A DNA stretch of 64,000 bases, taken from contig NZ_CP096184.1 in the NCBI RefSeq assembly GCF_020447105.2, positions 1,922,001 through 1,986,000 on the forward strand. Direction: 5' to 3'. Position numbers and translations under genes: made by a program. The DNA comes from Demequina sp. TMPB413 (GTDB lineage: Bacteria; Actinomycetota; Actinomycetes; Actinomycetales; Demequinaceae). The notes under the pieces are model-generated. The model made no database searches and had not been told where the DNA came from. It saw only the letters and a list, made by a program, of their open reading frames with translations. This document shows positions 44,567-54,100 of the stretch, piece by piece. How positions within the stretch are numbered: position 1 is the stretch's first letter; each line of letters begins with the position of its first letter.

Positions 44567-45466
44567 TCAGTTGTCTCCCAATGCGGCGATCACTGCCGCG
44601 TAGTCTGCAGGGCCGATCCGGCCTGCGGCGAGCGCAAGGTCTGCCGTTGACCGCGCCATCGCACGATAGGCGTCCTTCACGTCAGCATGCGCCCTGAGCG
44701 CCTCGAGGTGCGAGGCGATGGTCCCTGCGTCTCCCCTGACAACGGGTCCCGTGAGGGTCGCCGCCGTCCCTGGGGTGTCCGCGAGCGCCCCCTCAATCGA
44801 CGCGTGAACGAGCGGCCCCAGCAGCCTGCCGGGATACTCAACCCCGGCGTCGGCGAGGAGCGCGGCCGCTTGAGAAACCAACGTCACCACATGATTAGCG
44901 CCGTGCACGAGCGCCGCGTGATAGAGCGCACGCGCAGCGTCGTCAAGAACAACCGGCTCGCCTCCCATCTCCACCACGAGCGCTTGAGCAATGGGCAAGA
45001 AGGCGGGCGGCGCCGTCACGGCAAAAGTGGCGCCGACCATTCGGTCGAGATCGAGGGACGTCCCCGTGAACGTCATCGCTGGGTGGATTGCGAGCGGCAC
45101 AGCGCCGGCTCCAGCCGCGGCGGCGAGTGCCCCGAGACCGAGACGACCCGAGCAGTGCGCCACGAGCTGGCCACCGCGCCATGCACCCACCGCGGCGAGG
45201 CCCTCTACCAACTCGACCACGGCGTCGTCCGGCACCGCGAGAAACACCAGCTCGCAGCGGCGCACCACTTCCTCGACGTCGAGCCGGGGCACACCGGGCA
45301 GCATCGTGTCGATGCGGTTGACCGACGCTTCAGACACGCCAGAGGCGCCGACGACGAGGTGGCCGGCCAATCGCAAGGACGCGCCAAAAGACGCGCCGAC
45401 CTTCCCGGCGCCCACAATGCCGACGTTCAGGCGACCGGGCTTGGAAGGGTTACTCGGAGCCGTCAT
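44567..45466 (-). CDS. Rossmann-fold DUF2520 oxidoreductase-like protein
   Basis: Protein of 299 residues. The N-terminal NAD(P)-binding fold (GIVGAGKVGASFGASLRLAG near residue 15) is joined to a helical DUF2520 domain (about 135-290) containing HPAMTFTG and HGANHVVTLVSQA. The layout resembles NADP-dependent ketopantoate reductase or pyrroline carboxylate reductase. Because it sits directly upstream of panC in many actinobacteria, a role in pantoate formation has been suggested, but this is unproven. It overlaps the PH-domain gene upstream by 17 bp. Confidence 0.8.
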   Translation of the reverse strand: MTAPSNPSKPGRLNVGIVGAGKVGASFGASLRLAGHLVVGASGVSEASVNRIDTMLPGVPRLDVEEVVRRCELVFLAVPDDAVVELVEGLAAVGAWRGGQLVAHCSGRLGLGALAAAAGAGAVPLAIHPAMTFTGTSLDLDRMVGATFAVTAPPAFLPIAQALVVEMGGEPVVLDDAARALYHAALVHGANHVVTLVSQAAALLADAGVEYPGRLLGPLVHASIEGALADTPGTAATLTGPVVRGDAGTIASHLEALRAHADVKDAYRAMARSTADLALAAGRIGPADYAAVIAALGDN

Positions 45467-47006
45467 CGATGAGCCCGACCTTTTGCATCCACTGTTCCGG
45501 CGTCTGCACCTTGCGCCGTGCTCGCGCCCTGCGAGCCTGAGCGGTCAGCAACTCGATCGCGTCCACTACCGCAAGGTGCTGCGCCACTGGGTTCACGACG
45601 CCCTTGGTCGAATGCACCGCGACGTCGGCCAGCCCCAGTGCCCTTTGGACGGGGCCCTGCTTGAGTGCGAGCGACTGCGTGCGCTCGTGGGGCACCACGA
45701 TGAGCTCCTTCACCAACCAGCCGCGGCGAATGAACAACGCCGTGTCGGTCGCCAGTACCCCGCGGAATCGGCGTTGGAGAGGATCGAGCCACTTGGCCGA
45801 CTCCGGAGTCGTGATGAAGCCGCCATCGGCACCGCTGCCAGACAGCGCGCGCGACACCGTGCTGTGCGGGTCGGGATCGCCCAGGTCGGGCAGCACCGTC
45901 CACAAGGCTTGGAGGGCATCGTCGCGCGTGCCGACAGGCAAGAGCGTTGACACCGCTTGTTGGTCGTCCTGATAACCGGCGACATTGACGACGATCTGCC
46001 ACCAATCGCGCCGACGCCACAACAGGGATTGCTTGAAGTGCACAGCCTGGACGCGGCCGGGTGGGACGGTCTGCTTGCGCGTCTCGAGCAAGCCATGAGC
46101 GATCCGCACTCCGTCGGACGAGATGCCCAAGCGGAAGTTCATTCCCCTGTTGATCGAGGACAGGGAGTAAGAGATCATGCCAGCGCCTGCGGAGAGGAGG
46201 CCGATGAAACCGCCACCGAAGAAGGCGCCGACGATGTCGATGTCGGGAACAAAGACGCCGACGGCGACGATCCCTGCCATGAGCACCACCGCCGACGCTA
46301 CCGCCACCACCGTCCCCCACGACAGCAGGATCGACACGAGCAGTCGCGGCACAGGAACGGTCACGAGGAGGCGCTCCTCCGCAGCGGCGATCGCCGTGCG
46401 CGCCGAGCCTGGCGCTGGGGCAACCCTGAAGTGCTCTAGCTCTTCGCGCATCGTTGTCCCACGGCGCTCGCCGTCCTGCTCGCCGTGGCGCGCGGCGACC
46501 TCGGCGCGGTAGCCAGCGGCCAAGGAGAGGATCTCGTTGCGGAGCGCCTCGGCGTCGGCAAGACGGAGGAACTGCAAGGCGATTCCGGATTGAGCGCCTC
46601 CCGCGACCTCGACAGTGATCTTGGCGAAGCCGAAAATCCTGGCGATCAGGGGCTGCACCACGTCGACGGCCTGGAGTCGGTCGAGTCGCGCCTGGCGCTG
46701 TTGGCGAAACACCATGCCCTTGCGCTGCTCGATGGCCTCGTCGGTGATGCGGAAGGTGTGGAAGTACCACGCGAGGTAGCTGAAGCCCACGGCGAGAATG
46801 ACGCCGAGCACGATGGCGCCCACGAGGAACGCGATGGACAGGTGGAGTTGCCCTCCCTCGTCGCCGGACGCGGAGCCAGGCCCCTGGTTGTAGAACCAGT
46901 AACCGGCGATACCGGCGAGGACCGCCCAGCCGCCGAGTAGCGGCGAGACGGGGTGGACTCTCGTCCACTCGCGCGGCGCGGAGTACACGCGGTCAGGAGC
47001 GCTCAC
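45450..47006 (-). CDS. Membrane protein with bacterial PH domains (DUF304, YdbT-like)
   Basis: Protein of 518 residues from GTG 47006. Hydrophobic segments pair at about 25-70, 218-262 and 270-290, and three PH-like repeats follow them (TFRITDEAIEQRKGMVFRQQRQARLDRLQ region near 90-120, FRLGISSDGVRIAHGLLETRKQTV near 300, and ALFIRRGWLVKELIVVP near 425). This is the usual large PH protein encoded next to a small one. Function in the envelope is unknown. It overlaps the small PH gene by four bases. Confidence 0.8.
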   Translation of the reverse strand: MSAPDRVYSAPREWTRVHPVSPLLGGWAVLAGIAGYWFYNQGPGSASGDEGGQLHLSIAFLVGAIVLGVILAVGFSYLAWYFHTFRITDEAIEQRKGMVFRQQRQARLDRLQAVDVVQPLIARIFGFAKITVEVAGGAQSGIALQFLRLADAEALRNEILSLAAGYRAEVAARHGEQDGERRGTTMREELEHFRVAPAPGSARTAIAAAEERLLVTVPVPRLLVSILLSWGTVVAVASAVVLMAGIVAVGVFVPDIDIVGAFFGGGFIGLLSAGAGMISYSLSSINRGMNFRLGISSDGVRIAHGLLETRKQTVPPGRVQAVHFKQSLLWRRRDWWQIVVNVAGYQDDQQAVSTLLPVGTRDDALQALWTVLPDLGDPDPHSTVSRALSGSGADGGFITTPESAKWLDPLQRRFRGVLATDTALFIRRGWLVKELIVVPHERTQSLALKQGPVQRALGLADVAVHSTKGVVNPVAQHLAVVDAIELLTAQARRARARRKVQTPEQWMQKVGLIDDGSE

Positions 47007-47482
47007 AGCCCCGCCAACCGCGCCTCGCCCCTCGACGTGAGGCGATCCCTCAGCCGCGCAGCATCGTCAGCGGGCACCCCATTGAGCGACGCATCGGTAC
47101 CGGGCGAGGCGGTGTGCAACTGCACCGTCGCGATCCCGAACGCCCTCGCGATCGGTCCTGAGGAGACCTCGACGTACTGCATGCGGCCATACGGAACGAC
47201 GGTGACCGAGCGCCACAACCGGCCTCGCTTGACCAACAGGTCGTCCTCGCGTTCTGCCCAGCCGTGCGCGAGCACCAGTCGTACACCGATCCAGGCACAC
47301 CACGCGCCCAAGAGCAGCAACCCGGCCGTGAACCACCACATGCCGCTCCAGACAAGCGCGGCGAGGATGGCCGTCGCAGCGACGGCAGGCACAAAGACGA
47401 TGCCGATCACGATGAGGCGGACGGGGATGAGTTGTCGAGATGCGGGGGTCCACGCGACGTCGTCGGGGCTAAACCAGGTCAT
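47003..47482 (-). CDS. Small membrane PH-domain protein (DUF304)
   Basis: Protein of 159 residues from ATG 47482; longer in-frame starts overlap the DUF3180 gene. Two hydrophobic helices (about 23-43 and 45-66) precede a single PH-like domain (DDLLVKRGRLWRSVTVVPYGRMQYVEV and IARAFGIATVQLHTASPG). It is the conserved small partner of the large PH protein. Function unknown. Confidence 0.82.
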   Translation of the reverse strand: MTWFSPDDVAWTPASRQLIPVRLIVIGIVFVPAVAATAILAALVWSGMWWFTAGLLLLGAWCAWIGVRLVLAHGWAEREDDLLVKRGRLWRSVTVVPYGRMQYVEVSSGPIARAFGIATVQLHTASPGTDASLNGVPADDAARLRDRLTSRGEARLAGL

Positions 47483-47486
47483 GTGG

Positions 47487-47966
47487 CTAGTGTGCCACTC
47501 CCGCCTCCGCTGAGTCGCTGCCGTCGTCGTCGTCATCGGGGCCAATGCGGCACCAGTATTCGGCGATGACGCCCGCCACGAGCATGACGAGCCCTCCGAG
47601 CGCCGCCAGCCCTGCCGCAATCGCGGCCTCCCTGCGTGGCGTGTGGGACCAGTCGGGAAGGAGCGACGCCGCGTAGCCGCCGTACGAGCCAGCCAGGAGC
47701 GCGCCGGCGTAGGCGCAAGCCTGTCCTAGCACGGCCGTGCGCACGGCACGAGTGGGGTCCATGCGCCGACGTCCCAACTTGACTTGGCGCACGGTCCAGC
47801 CTGCGGCGAGGACGACGCCTCCGAGCACGATGCCGACGATGAGCGTGGTCCAGGGCACGAGGATGGGGGTCGCGCCTCCCCGGAGGGCAAGCATGGAGCC
47901 GCCCCAACCGAAGAGGGCCGAGATGAGGGTCGCCGAGGCGAGCACCTTCCACCGCAGTGGCCTCAC
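47487..47966 (-). CDS. DUF3180 membrane protein
   Basis: Protein of 159 residues from GTG 47966 with four predicted transmembrane helices (about 8-28, 35-57, 78-100, 112-138) and an acidic Asp-rich C-terminus. The segment RRMDPTRAVRTAVLGQACAYAGA is characteristic of DUF3180, an actinobacterial family always found between the folate genes and the PH-domain genes. No biochemical role is known. Confidence 0.82.
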   Translation of the reverse strand: MRPLRWKVLASATLISALFGWGGSMLALRGGATPILVPWTTLIVGIVLGGVVLAAGWTVRQVKLGRRRMDPTRAVRTAVLGQACAYAGALLAGSYGGYAASLLPDWSHTPRREAAIAAGLAALGGLVMLVAGVIAEYWCRIGPDDDDDGSDSAEAGVAH

Positions 47967-48013
47967 AGAAGCCTGCCCTTCACTGCCCGATTCCCGTCAC
48001 GACCATCGGCGGC

Positions 48014-49042
48014 TCATGCCGACGCGTGGCTGCTCTGCGCTGGCCAGGGATCGGCCACCAGAGCTACCGAAGCGGCGAGTCTGCGAGCGAGTTGGGCGAC
48101 GGAACCCACGCCAGGCAACTGCGCATCTGGTTCCATGTGCGCCCACGGCACGACCACAAAGCCGCGCTCGTGCGCTCGAGGGTGAGGAAGTGTCAGATCG
48201 TCGGTTTCTCCCACCGCGCCGTCGAAGTCGATGATGTCGATGTCGAGCGTCCGCGGGCCATTGACCTCCGTGCGCTCGCGATCGTGCGCGATCTCCAGGC
48301 CTTGGCAGGCGCCCAAGAGCTCCCGGGGCGACATCTCCGTTTCGAGGCGCACCACGGCGTTCAGGTAGTCGGGCTGGGGCGGCCCGCCCGCCGGTGCAGA
48401 CTTCACCAGCGCCGACGTTCCACGCACGGTGTTTCCAGGGATGCGGTCGAGTTCACCAACGGCCTGGCGCAGCGTCTGCTCAACGTCGCCGACGTTGCCG
48501 CCAATCGCCAGGAGGACAGGCACCGGGCGGACAGGACGCTGATCAAACTGGTCGAACACCGGGGGCTGCGAATCGAATGCCAGCGGATCGTCTGGCATCC
48601 CTGCGGAGGAGCCGATGCGCTTGTCGGCCCACAGTCCACCAGTGCGCAGGTCCCTCCGAATGGTGACCGAGACGTCTTTGAACTCCACGTGCAAGGGCGC
48701 TTGCGGCTTGTGCACGCGCACGTCCACGCAATACACGCCATCCATCTCGAGTACTGCGAGCGCGATGCGTTCTGCCACCGTCTCGATGAGTTCCGCAGGC
48801 TCGCCGCCCAGCACTTCGGCGGCACGGTCGGCGATGGTCGAGTAGTTGACCGTGCGTGCCAAGTCATCGTTGAGAGCGGCCGCGCGGGTCGACACGTGAG
48901 CAACCACGTCGGCCTTGAATACCTGGCCGGTCTCCCGTTCGCTGTCGAGCACTCCGTGATAGCCATTGACGCGAATCCCTTCAATGGCAAGGCGATCGAG
49001 TTCAACGCCGGAGCGCATGTAAGGGGTGGACATCCACGTCAT
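48014..49042 (-). CDS. folBK: Bifunctional dihydroneopterin aldolase / HPPK
   Basis: Protein of 342 residues. Residues about 12-128 are FolB (LAIEGIRVNGYHGVLDSERETGQ, with the active-site Glu and later Lys of VDVRVHKPQAPL). Residues about 168-330 are FolK (LLAIGGNVGDVEQTL, then ERTEVNGPRTLDIDIIDFDG with the Mg-binding aspartates, and LPHPRAHERGFVVVPW). It performs two consecutive steps of folate synthesis. ATG 49042 is used; 49033 is an alternative. It lies four bases after folP. Confidence 0.9.
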   Translation of the reverse strand: MTWMSTPYMRSGVELDRLAIEGIRVNGYHGVLDSERETGQVFKADVVAHVSTRAAALNDDLARTVNYSTIADRAAEVLGGEPAELIETVAERIALAVLEMDGVYCVDVRVHKPQAPLHVEFKDVSVTIRRDLRTGGLWADKRIGSSAGMPDDPLAFDSQPPVFDQFDQRPVRPVPVLLAIGGNVGDVEQTLRQAVGELDRIPGNTVRGTSALVKSAPAGGPPQPDYLNAVVRLETEMSPRELLGACQGLEIAHDRERTEVNGPRTLDIDIIDFDGAVGETDDLTLPHPRAHERGFVVVPWAHMEPDAQLPGVGSVAQLARRLAASVALVADPWPAQSSHASA

Positions 49043-49046
49043 GGCT

Positions 49047-49901
49047 TCATCGTGTCGCCTTTGTGGCCGCTTGCCAAGCGGACACGACCGCGATCGCGTC
49101 ACACGCCGCGCGGGCGTCGTGCACCCTGACCGCCCACGCCCCCGTAGCGGCAGCGAGCGTCGTCACGGCCGTCGTCGCGTGTTCGCGCTGGACGGGCGAC
49201 ACTGCGTCGTCTTCGCCACGAGAGATCGCGGCACCCAAGAAGCGCTTTCGCGATGCGCCAATCAGGACCCTCTTTCCCGCCGACCACTCGGCCAGGTTCG
49301 CCAGGAGCGGCCAGTTGGAGTCCGCGACTTTCGCGAAGCCAAGGCCGGGGTCGAGCACGATGCGGTCTTCTGGCACTCCGGCTCGCACCAGGGCGTCGAC
49401 GCGGTCGGCGAGCTCCTTCGCCACCTCGGCCACGACGTCGTCGTAACGGTCCCTCGCGTCCATGTGGGTGCTGTGCGCGCGCCAATGCATCGCCACGAAG
49501 TCGACGCTCGCGCCAGCCACCACGCCAGCCATCTCAGGGTCAGCCAACCCGCCAGAGACGTCGTTGATGAGGCAGGCGCCAGCCTCCACAGCTGCTTGCG
49601 CCGTCGACGCCCTCATGGTGTCAACGCTCACGGGGATGCCGCGGGCGACGAGCGCCTCGACGACCGGTAGCACCCGGCCTTGTTCCTCGCGAGGTTCCAC
49701 GCGTTCGGCGCCTGGGCGAGTGGACTCACCTCCGACGTCGACGATGTCGGCCCCTTGTGCGGCCAACTCGAGACCGCGGGCGATCGCCGCCTCAGTGCCG
49801 TCGTAGAGCCCGCCGTCGCTGAACGAGTCAGGCGTGACGTTGAGAATGCCCATCACGAGAGTGCGGTCGGCGACCGGTAGCCGCGGCGCCTCGCTCGCCA
49901 T
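49047..49901 (-). CDS. folP: Dihydropteroate synthase
   Basis: Protein of 284 residues condensing the pterin pyrophosphate with p-aminobenzoate. The conserved blocks are MGILNVTPDSFSDGG, DIVDVGGESTRPGAE, CLINDVSGG, DPGLGFAK and the C-terminal RVHDARA. The start MASEAPRLP is selected because upstream in-frame codons lie within folE. Tightly packed between folE and folBK. Confidence 0.94.
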   Translation of the reverse strand: MASEAPRLPVADRTLVMGILNVTPDSFSDGGLYDGTEAAIARGLELAAQGADIVDVGGESTRPGAERVEPREEQGRVLPVVEALVARGIPVSVDTMRASTAQAAVEAGACLINDVSGGLADPEMAGVVAGASVDFVAMHWRAHSTHMDARDRYDDVVAEVAKELADRVDALVRAGVPEDRIVLDPGLGFAKVADSNWPLLANLAEWSAGKRVLIGASRKRFLGAAISRGEDDAVSPVQREHATTAVTTLAAATGAWAVRVHDARAACDAIAVVSAWQAATKATR

Positions 49902-49906
49902 GGGGC

Positions 49907-50530
49907 CTACTTCCCGACGATGAGGCTCATGGCCTCCGCGCGGGTCGCTGCGTCCCTCATGACGCCCCTCACCGCCGACGTGACCGTGCGAGAGCCCGGC
50001 TTGCGCACTCCTCGCATCGACATGCAGAGGTGCTCTGCCTCGACCACGACGATCACGCCACGGGCGCCAAGTTCCGCGACCAGGGCGTCGGCGACTTGCG
50101 TGGTGAGGCGCTCCTGAACCTGGGGCCGCTTGGCGAACACGTCCACGAGGCGCGCGATCTTGGAAAGACCAGTGATGCGCCCGTCTGGGCCAGGGATGTA
50201 CGCCACGTGGGCCACCCCGTGGAAGGGCACCAAGTGGTGCTCGCACATCGAATACAACTCAATGTCTTTAACCAGGATCATCTCTTCGTGACCCAGTTCG
50301 AAGACGGTGCTGAGAACGTCGGCGGGGTCTTGACCGAGGCCCGCGAAAAACTCCTCGTAAGAGCGGGCGACCCTGGCGGGAGTGTCGCGAAGGCCGTCCC
50401 TGTCGGGGTCCTCGCCGATGGCCGCGAGAATCTCCCATACCGCCGCTTCGATGCGCGCCTTGTCGATGCTGCCGTCAGCTGGCCGCGGCGGGACATCGTC
50501 CACTGGCGTGCTTCCGTAGCTCTCGCTCAT
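49907..50530 (-). CDS. folE: GTP cyclohydrolase I
   Basis: Protein of 207 residues opening the GTP ring to start folate synthesis. Zinc ligands are Cys and His in [13 protein letters not shown] and the later Cys in [32 protein letters not shown] is the conserved substrate block. The start MSESYGSTP follows GAAG and lies 7 bp after ftsH; a longer in-frame extension lies wholly inside ftsH. Confidence 0.95.
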   Translation of the reverse strand: MSESYGSTPVDDVPPRPADGSIDKARIEAAVWEILAAIGEDPDRDGLRDTPARVARSYEEFFAGLGQDPADVLSTVFELGHEEMILVKDIELYSMCEHHLVPFHGVAHVAYIPGPDGRITGLSKIARLVDVFAKRPQVQERLTTQVADALVAELGARGVIVVVEAEHLCMSMRGVRKPGSRTVTSAVRGVMRDAATRAEAMSLIVGK

Positions 50531-50537
50531 GCGACTT

Positions 50538-52529
50538 CTAGCCCTTCTCGGCGGCGTCGTCGGCCTTACCGTCCGCGAGCGTGTCCTTCGGTTCGGTCCG
50601 ACGCGGTGCTGGCGCCTTGGCGATGCGGCGCTTGGGGGTGCGCTTGGGCGCCCATTCGCCACTGACCCACTTGGCGCGCTCGGGGGCCTTCTTGACCTTC
50701 GAGAAGATCTCTTTGAGTTCGGCCTCGTTGAGGGTCTCCTTCTCGAGGAGCTGCTCCGCAAGCGTGTCCAACAGCTTGCGGTTCGACGTGAGGGCCTTCG
50801 TGGCCTCTTCCATCGCGTGGTCCAAGAGCTTGCGAACTTCGGTGTCGACGACGGCGGCGAGTTGCTCCGAGTACTCGCGGCCGTGGCCCATGTCGCGACC
50901 AAGGAAAACCTCGCCAGAACTGCCTGCCAGGCGCACGGAGCCCACCTCGGTGGACATGCCGAACTCGGTCACCATCTGCTTGGCGATCTCGGTGGCTTGA
51001 GAGATGTCGTTGCTCGCACCCGTCGACGGGTCTCCGAAGACGACCTCTTCCGCCACGCGACCGCCCATCGCGTAGGCGAGGTTGTCGAGCAGTTGGTTGC
51101 GGGTCTTCGAGTAGCGGTCCTCGACCGGCATCACCATCGTGTAGCCCAGCGCCCTGCCGCGCGGCAGGATCGTGACCTTGGTGACGGGGTCGGTGTAGTT
51201 CATGGCGGCCGCCACGAGGGCGTGGCCGCTCTCGTGATACGCCGTCACCGACTTGTCGTGGTCATTCATCACGCGCGTGCGCTTCTGGGGACCGGCGATG
51301 ACGCGGTCGATGGCCTCGTCGAGTTCGGTGTTGCCGATGGTGGTGGCGCTGCGTCTGGCCGTCAGCAGGGCCGCCTCGTTGAGCACGTTTGCCAGGTCGG
51401 CACCCGTGAAGCCTGGCGTGCGCTTGGCCACGGCGTTCAGGTCAACCTCTGGCGCCATGGGCTTGCCCTTGGCGTGTACCTCGAGCACCTTGAGCCTGCC
51501 CTTGAGGTCGGGTGCGTCGACGCCGATCTGGCGGTCGAAGCGTCCGGGGCGCAGCAGCGCTGGGTCAAGGATGTCGGGACGGTTGGTAGCGGCGATCATG
51601 ATGACGTTGGTGCTGATGTCGAAGCCGTCCATCTCCACCAGCATCTGGTTGAGGGTCTGCTCGCGCTCGTCGTGCCCGCCACCAAGACCTGCACCGCGGT
51701 GACGGCCCACTGCGTCGATCTCGTCCACAAAGATGATCGCTGGGCTGTTCTTCTTGGCTTGCTCGAAGAGGTCGCGCACGCGGCTCGCGCCCACACCCAC
51801 GAACATCTCCACAAAGTCGGAGCCAGAGATCGAGAAGAACGGGACGCCCGCCTCGCCTGCGACGGCCCTCGCTAGCAGGGTTTTTCCTGTGCCGGGTGCG
51901 CCGTACAAGAGCACGCCCTTGGGGATCTTGGCACCCACGGCCTGGAACTTCGCTGGGTTCTCCAGGAACTCCTGGATCTCCTTCAACTCTTCGACGGCCT
52001 CCTCTGCCCCAGCCACGTCGTCGAACTTGACCTTGGGAGTGTCGGGGGTGACCTGGGTCGCCTTCGAGCGGCCGAACTGCATGATCTTGCTTCCGCCGCC
52101 CTGCATCGAGCTCAGCAGGAACCAGATGAGGCCAAGGAACAACAGCAGGGGAAGAATGTTGAGCAGCAGCGACTGCAAGAGCGAACCGCGCGGCACCACA
52201 GAGTTGTAGCCGAGCTCTGGATTCGCGGCCTTCACCGCGGCGATGACGTCATCACCCTGGGGCTCGACGTAGAAGAACTCGATGAGCGCGCCGCCCTCAA
52301 GCTCGTAGTCGGCAAGCACCTCGGGCACCTCGTCACCCAGCGTCACTTGGACGCGCTGGTCCCCATCGGTGATCTCGATCTGGTTTGCGGAACCAGACTC
52401 GAGCACAGCGAAGCCCTCGCTCGTCTCGATCTTCGTCACCGGCGTGCGCGTGGCAGCGGAGAACGCAAAGACGGCGATCGAAATCACCGCGAGGGCAAGG
52501 AACAGGTACGACCAGCGCAGTCTTCTCAT
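50538..52529 (-). CDS. ftsH: ATP-dependent zinc metalloprotease FtsH
   Basis: Protein of 663 residues. Two transmembrane helices (about 5-25 and 118-140) flank a small extracytoplasmic domain. The AAA domain has Walker A GAPGTGKT (210-217), Walker [12 protein letters not shown] and the second region of homology [17 protein letters not shown]. The protease site is HESGH (432-436). The C-terminal tail is basic and Ala/Pro-rich, longer than in E. coli. It degrades membrane and regulatory proteins. ATG 52529 is used; a GTG nine bases upstream is possible. It leads ftsH-folE-folP-folBK. Confidence 0.95.
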   Translation of the reverse strand: MRRLRWSYLFLALAVISIAVFAFSAATRTPVTKIETSEGFAVLESGSANQIEITDGDQRVQVTLGDEVPEVLADYELEGGALIEFFYVEPQGDDVIAAVKAANPELGYNSVVPRGSLLQSLLLNILPLLLFLGLIWFLLSSMQGGGSKIMQFGRSKATQVTPDTPKVKFDDVAGAEEAVEELKEIQEFLENPAKFQAVGAKIPKGVLLYGAPGTGKTLLARAVAGEAGVPFFSISGSDFVEMFVGVGASRVRDLFEQAKKNSPAIIFVDEIDAVGRHRGAGLGGGHDEREQTLNQMLVEMDGFDISTNVIMIAATNRPDILDPALLRPGRFDRQIGVDAPDLKGRLKVLEVHAKGKPMAPEVDLNAVAKRTPGFTGADLANVLNEAALLTARRSATTIGNTELDEAIDRVIAGPQKRTRVMNDHDKSVTAYHESGHALVAAAMNYTDPVTKVTILPRGRALGYTMVMPVEDRYSKTRNQLLDNLAYAMGGRVAEEVVFGDPSTGASNDISQATEIAKQMVTEFGMSTEVGSVRLAGSSGEVFLGRDMGHGREYSEQLAAVVDTEVRKLLDHAMEEATKALTSNRKLLDTLAEQLLEKETLNEAELKEIFSKVKKAPERAKWVSGEWAPKRTPKRRIAKAPAPRRTEPKDTLADGKADDAAEKG

Positions 52530-52612
52530 GGTGAGCACGACTTTACGCGAGTCGAGGCTACGGGTGACCAGGTTTCGCGCTCAGCGGGACGCGGGCCGCC
52601 AGCGACCTGACT

Positions 52613-52675
52613 AGACACTGCGAACCGTCTTGACGTTCAGCCCCGACCGCCCACCCCCCAGACACTGCGAACCGT
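52613..52675 (+). repeat. Two direct copies of a type B element arm
   Basis: AGACACTGCGAACCGT occurs at 52613-52628 and again at 52660-52675, same orientation, 47 nt apart. A weaker third match follows at about 52708. No inverted partner is present, so these look like remnants of type B elements. They fill the 319-bp gap between ftsH and the DUF559 gene together with the type A element at 52764. Confidence 0.7.
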
Positions 52676-52763
52676 TCCAACCTTCTGTCCCGACTGCCAA
52701 CCCTCCGCCACTGCTAATCGGCCCGGCCTCCTGTCCCTACCACCGCCCCCTCCCGGACACGGC

Positions 52764-52850
52764 GAACAGTTCTGACCGGGCATCGCCGTGGCACGCCGTT
52801 CCTGGAGCAACCGTTCCGCGTGTCGGGCCCGAGCACGGTCAGAACTGTTC
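52764..52850. repeat. Intergenic palindromic element, type A copy 2 (87 bp)
   Basis: The terminal inverted repeats GAACAGTTCTGACCG (52764-52778) and CGGTCAGAACTGTTC (52836-52850) are perfectly complementary over 15 bp. The right end overlaps the last two bases of the DUF559 stop codon region, so the element starts exactly at that gene's 3' end. Confidence 0.9.
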
Positions 52851-53757
52851 ACCGCTGGCGACCCTGAATGGCGGCGTGCGCCGAACGAGCCCCGAGAACA
52901 GCGCCCACGTCCTCCACCACTCGGCTGCCAGACGGAAGCACATCCGAGTACGTGAACCTCAACACTCGGAGTCCCCACGCGTTCAACGCCCGGTCGCGGC
53001 GCCTGTCTGCCGCGAACGCCTCTCGGTCTCGGTGATGCTCCCTGCCATCGAGTTCCACCACCAACGAGTTCTCCACCAACAAGTCGACTCGGCCCACGCC
53101 TGGGATCGGGACCTGAGTGTCGACCAGATACCCGGCGTCGGTCAGGGCCCATCTCGCCACCGTCTCCAGGAGCGACTCGGCGCGTGGGTCGCAGTGACGA
53201 GCCAACCACAGCCCTCTTTCAGTAGCGCTTGGCCTCGAGAAACACAGGTCTTTCAGGGAAATCAGATTCATTCGCAACGCACCATCCACGGCGATGAGGT
53301 GATCAAGTGGCCCCAGGCAGCCGGATGCAATCTGTATCGCCGTCGCGACGCCCGTGGGACCGGCGCCGCGGCGATGTGCCCCTCCACTCGCGTCAGACAG
53401 CAGCACCGACCGGTGGATCACCACGTCGCGCAGCGCCTCCGAGGCTATGGCCCGGTGAAGATCGACTCCCAAGCCCACGTGAATTCGGTCGGGATCCTCG
53501 CGCAGCGGCACCTTCAGGTGACGCAGCGCCGACACGCAGGTCAGTCGCCCGCCCAGCGCAGCCACGGCAATGGCATCTCGAGATGCCCCTTGCACGGCGA
53601 CCACTCCGCGCGCAGGACGCTCCACCGCTCCGCGATTGACCGCACGCTGGAGCGATGACGGCGCGAAGCCGAGCTCGACAAGTGTCTTCCAGCGCACGGC
53701 GCCACCGCGCTCGACCAACGCGCTCTCAAGATCCCCCATTCCTACTGCGCCCGCCAT
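52849..53757 (-). CDS. DUF559 / Vsr-like endonuclease-domain protein with AbiEi-like N-terminus
   Basis: Protein of 302 residues. The N-terminal part (about 10-75, RWKTLVELGFAPSSLQRAVNRGAVERPARGVV region) resembles the winged helix of AbiEi-type antitoxins. The C-terminal part (about 205-290) is a PD-(D/E)XK fold with Asp in GVGRVDLLV and E-x-D in LVVELDGREHH, then RRRDRALNAWGLRVLRF. Many actinobacterial genomes carry multiple such proteins; their function is unknown. It interrupts the usual hpt-ftsH neighbourhood and is bracketed by two 87-bp elements. ATG 53739 is an alternative start. Confidence 0.75.
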   Translation of the reverse strand: MAGAVGMGDLESALVERGGAVRWKTLVELGFAPSSLQRAVNRGAVERPARGVVAVQGASRDAIAVAALGGRLTCVSALRHLKVPLREDPDRIHVGLGVDLHRAIASEALRDVVIHRSVLLSDASGGAHRRGAGPTGVATAIQIASGCLGPLDHLIAVDGALRMNLISLKDLCFSRPSATERGLWLARHCDPRAESLLETVARWALTDAGYLVDTQVPIPGVGRVDLLVENSLVVELDGREHHRDREAFAADRRRDRALNAWGLRVLRFTYSDVLPSGSRVVEDVGAVLGARSAHAAIQGRQR

Positions 53758-53954
53758 GGCGCAAGCATCGGCTCTGTGGCTCCGATGCCGCGCGCGCGCT
53801 CGCCAGGACCAGGGGAAGCGGTCGCCTGGCCGGGGCTGGGCACGACGCGTCGGCTCGGCTAGGTAGTTGGCGGCGGCTCAGCTTGCTGCGTGGCGGCTGT
53901 GCTCCGGCGTCCTTGCCAGATGGCGAGCGGCGGTGCTCCCGGTGCGCGCCGGGT

Positions 53955-54041
53955 GGAGAGTTGTGACCGTTGGCGACCCCGACACGCCGACGTGAGACTA
54001 CGCCCACGGCGCGTCGCACCGCCGCCCGGTCAGAACTGTTC
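53955..54041. repeat. Intergenic palindromic element, type A copy 3 (87 bp)
   Basis: The left arm GGAGAGTTGTGACCG (12 of 15 positions of the type A arm) and right arm CGGTCAGAACTGTTC (54027-54041, exact) bound 87 bp with inner CGACACGCCG and CGGCGCGTCG. It lies 59 bp after the hpt 3' end. The 343-bp gap between the DUF559 gene and hpt holds nothing else recognisable. Confidence 0.8.
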
Positions 54042-54100
54042 AAGCCATGGGGGCCGCCGGCGCCCGGCGGCGCCGGACAGAGACCACGACGGGAGGCGGC

